This document shows, piece by piece, positions 61,946 through 64,000 of a DNA stretch of 64,000 nucleotides (positions within the stretch are counted from its first letter, which is position 1; every line of letters starts with the position of its first letter). This stretch comes from Ignelater luminosus (Eukaryota > Arthropoda > Insecta > Coleoptera > Elateridae). The notes beneath the pieces are model-generated. The model was not told the origin of the DNA. It made no database searches and was given only the letters and a program-made list of their open reading frames with translations. The DNA is taken from positions 439,479-503,478 of the forward strand of contig VTPC01090570.1 in the NCBI GenBank assembly GCA_011009095.1, given 5' to 3'. The position numbers were made by a program, and so were the translations under genes.

Positions 61946-63987
61946 CTGAAAAATAGGGGATAATAAGAGAACGTTGTCATGGTGCTTATAGTAACGTTTA
62001 ACTTATCTACCTTCAGGTGCCCTTAGAGAAAAAAGACCTTTATCATCAAAAAAGCATCCAATTGAAAAAACAAAATAATCTGTCTGAGAGTAAATTTCCC
62101 AAATTTCCTGATTCACTTCTAGCTTCATTGTTCTGCAAAGATCTTGTGACAAAACAGAACAAGTAAATAATTTCTGAGGACTGAACGTACTGAGAGCCTT
62201 CAACTGAACCTAACACTATAGTACAGCTGGAAATAAAGCTCAAGAAATATCAATGCCTGAAAATAGTGATAAAACTATAAGTCATTTTTCTTCACAAAAC
62301 AATATACAAGTAGTTTCATTTAAAATTTTTATTGGGAGCCTTACAACGATAGTACAGCTAAATTCACAGATTGCATGACTAGTTGTGACGAAACAACTCC
62401 AAATTCGCAAAAGTCTAAGCATGAACAAAATATGCCGAAATACTGACTACAGAAGAAGTATTGATAAAATTACAATAAAAATATGAAATCACATGGGACA
62501 GAAAGAGAAGAAAAATATTAGGAGAAATTGGAAGTATGTTAAATAACAATGAAGCAGAACAGATTAGTACTAAAAAACTTAGAGAATGCTTTTTGTTAAG
62601 AGTCTTCGCCAGATGAAAAAAATCTCAAAGCTTATATACTGGGAAGGTCACGTAAGAAAAAACTTTCAACAAATCCAGAAGATTCTGTATTGTTAATCTT
62701 GGTGGTAGATTTGGTGATCTTTTGTTTTTCTGTTATGAGCAGACATTCGATATTTCCCGTTTTCATCTTCTGCTTATCAAAATGATAAAAATAGTGACCA
62801 CAAATTTATGTATGGTCATTACTAGTTAATACAACGACATATTTAAAATTTCCTCGCCATACATGATTCTAGAGTTAGAGGCGGAACTTGAATTATTTTG
62901 AATACAAGTCATAATTGGCTTAGACATTGTCAAAAATAGATTTTAAGGAGCTATTGAAATTTATAAGCTTGATATCACTGTTTTCAAAGAAATCATCATT
63001 AAATATGTTTCCAGAATTTAAATGATACTGTTGCTGTTGGTAAAACTTGGCTCATCCCACGTGTATCATTTTCAATTAAAATTAACGAATATGAATCTGT
63101 ACGTCGTGATAGATTAACAAGGTACTGGTACTGTCACATATTTAAACTAATCATATTAAATCTACTGTTGCATATTAGGTTGTCGGTTGTCTTGCTTGAT
63201 CGCTTAAATTTCGTTAACATATCATACTATCGCAATTAATTATCTTCTTTAGCATAGAAATTTGTAACAATTCTAATAAAAAAATCATTATGGTCGATTA
63301 TTATAAAATCATGACAATATGCACAAGAGTATTTGTTATAGATACTTCAAATTGATGAAATCAAAATCAACTAAAATCAACTCATTACAATCTATTCGGC
63401 TAAACTGTTAACTATCACATATTTTTCTAATAGAATTAAAATATCCAAACGTTCAACTAAGAAAAATTAATGCTACTTGTCAGCCGTAGTTGAAATCAAA
63501 TTTAAAACTGAAACAAATGCCAATAGATGTAACTAGGAAAGACGTACAAAATATCTTTTTGTGAAGTTGTTTAACTCCTGTCTTTACAATTGAAAAATGG
63601 TATTTTCTAGAACTAAATATTTCAAGAGAGTAGTTGCCAAAAGGTGCAGAACAGTATCAAGTAGAACTCCGTCTAAATCTTTAGATCCGCACCCGCGAGA
63701 GTTGAATGTTTCGTACTTGTTTGAGATTTCAGTTTGAATACAAATTCGGCCACTCGAGTTTTAATCTTTTTTCCAGTTTGTGTACGAAATTAAATTACAA
63801 TTAAAACTAAATCTTTAATAATTGTAATCCTATCTAATTTTAGTAATTTTGGTATGGAATTGATGAATTATTATTCTATCGAAATCTTCAAAAATAGAGT
63901 TCTTTGGAATTTGCAACTCAACAGGAATTAGGAGATATTATGTCAAGGTTGCAAAATAAATGTTTTGCTTAAGTAGTAGAGACTCAC
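61946..63987 (-). other. Likely intron or intergenic DNA
   Basis: No independent gene is seen. If the edge donor and the exon candidate belong together, this is an intron of about 2 kb. Confidence 0.35.
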
Positions 63988-64000
63988 CTGTTGAATTCTA
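63988..64000 (-). other. Exon end with strong splice donor at window edge
   Basis: Minus strand reads TTCAACAG|GTGAGTC, a full-consensus 5' splice site, with the exon extending off the right edge. Confidence 0.45.

Overview
The window looks like nuclear DNA from an insect, probably a holometabolous one; I cannot fix the order. It is AT-rich, has short spliceosomal introns, encodes two conserved animal neuronal/ER genes, and is full of mariner/Tc1, hAT, Penelope-like and non-LTR retrotransposon relics. One run of 10 N marks an assembly gap.

Layout. (1) Positions 1-2616, minus strand: the 5' ten exons of PEK/PERK (eIF2-alpha kinase 3): signal peptide, ER-luminal stress-sensing domain, one membrane span and the start of the kinase domain. 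The rest lies off the left edge. (2) About 2.6-10.6 kb: intergenic DNA with several MITE-like inverted repeats, two degraded Tc1/mariner transposases and a LINE tail. (3) Positions 10626-14927, plus strand: a complete 17-exon synaptojanin gene (Sac1 phosphatase, inositol 5-phosphatase, RNA-recognition-like domain, proline-rich tail). It reads through apart from one extra T in a T7 run in exon 8. PEK and Synj are divergently transcribed, about 8 kb apart. (4) About 15-24 kb: AT-rich DNA with a TA-flanked mariner deletion derivative, an element bounded by ACAGGGTG-type ends, a three-unit foldback and another mariner relic. (5) About 24-32.3 kb: a diverged long-period repeat field whose units share a small hairpin and other motifs, interrupted by foldbacks, a TAGTA microsatellite, a 143-bp tandem array broken by the N gap, and a MITE with perfect 35-bp inverted ends. 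(6) About 32-50 kb: gene-poor DNA with a coding-like minisatellite, a degraded reverse transcriptase, a long pyrimidine tract and a Penelope-like GIY-YIG relic. (7) 50.0-54.75 kb: a composite of two different hAT relics whose 3' ends face outward, with a LINE reverse transcriptase between them. (8) About 55-64 kb: an intact tRNA-Arg(CCT), a direct repeat and, near the right edge, splice signals and a GC-richer exon candidate suggesting another minus-strand gene.

Function. PEK is an ER-stress translation kinase and Synj a phosphoinositide phosphatase of synaptic vesicle recycling. Nothing here suggests they work together. The remaining sequence is mostly transposon-derived. The least explained feature is the hairpin-bearing repeat field at 24-32 kb.
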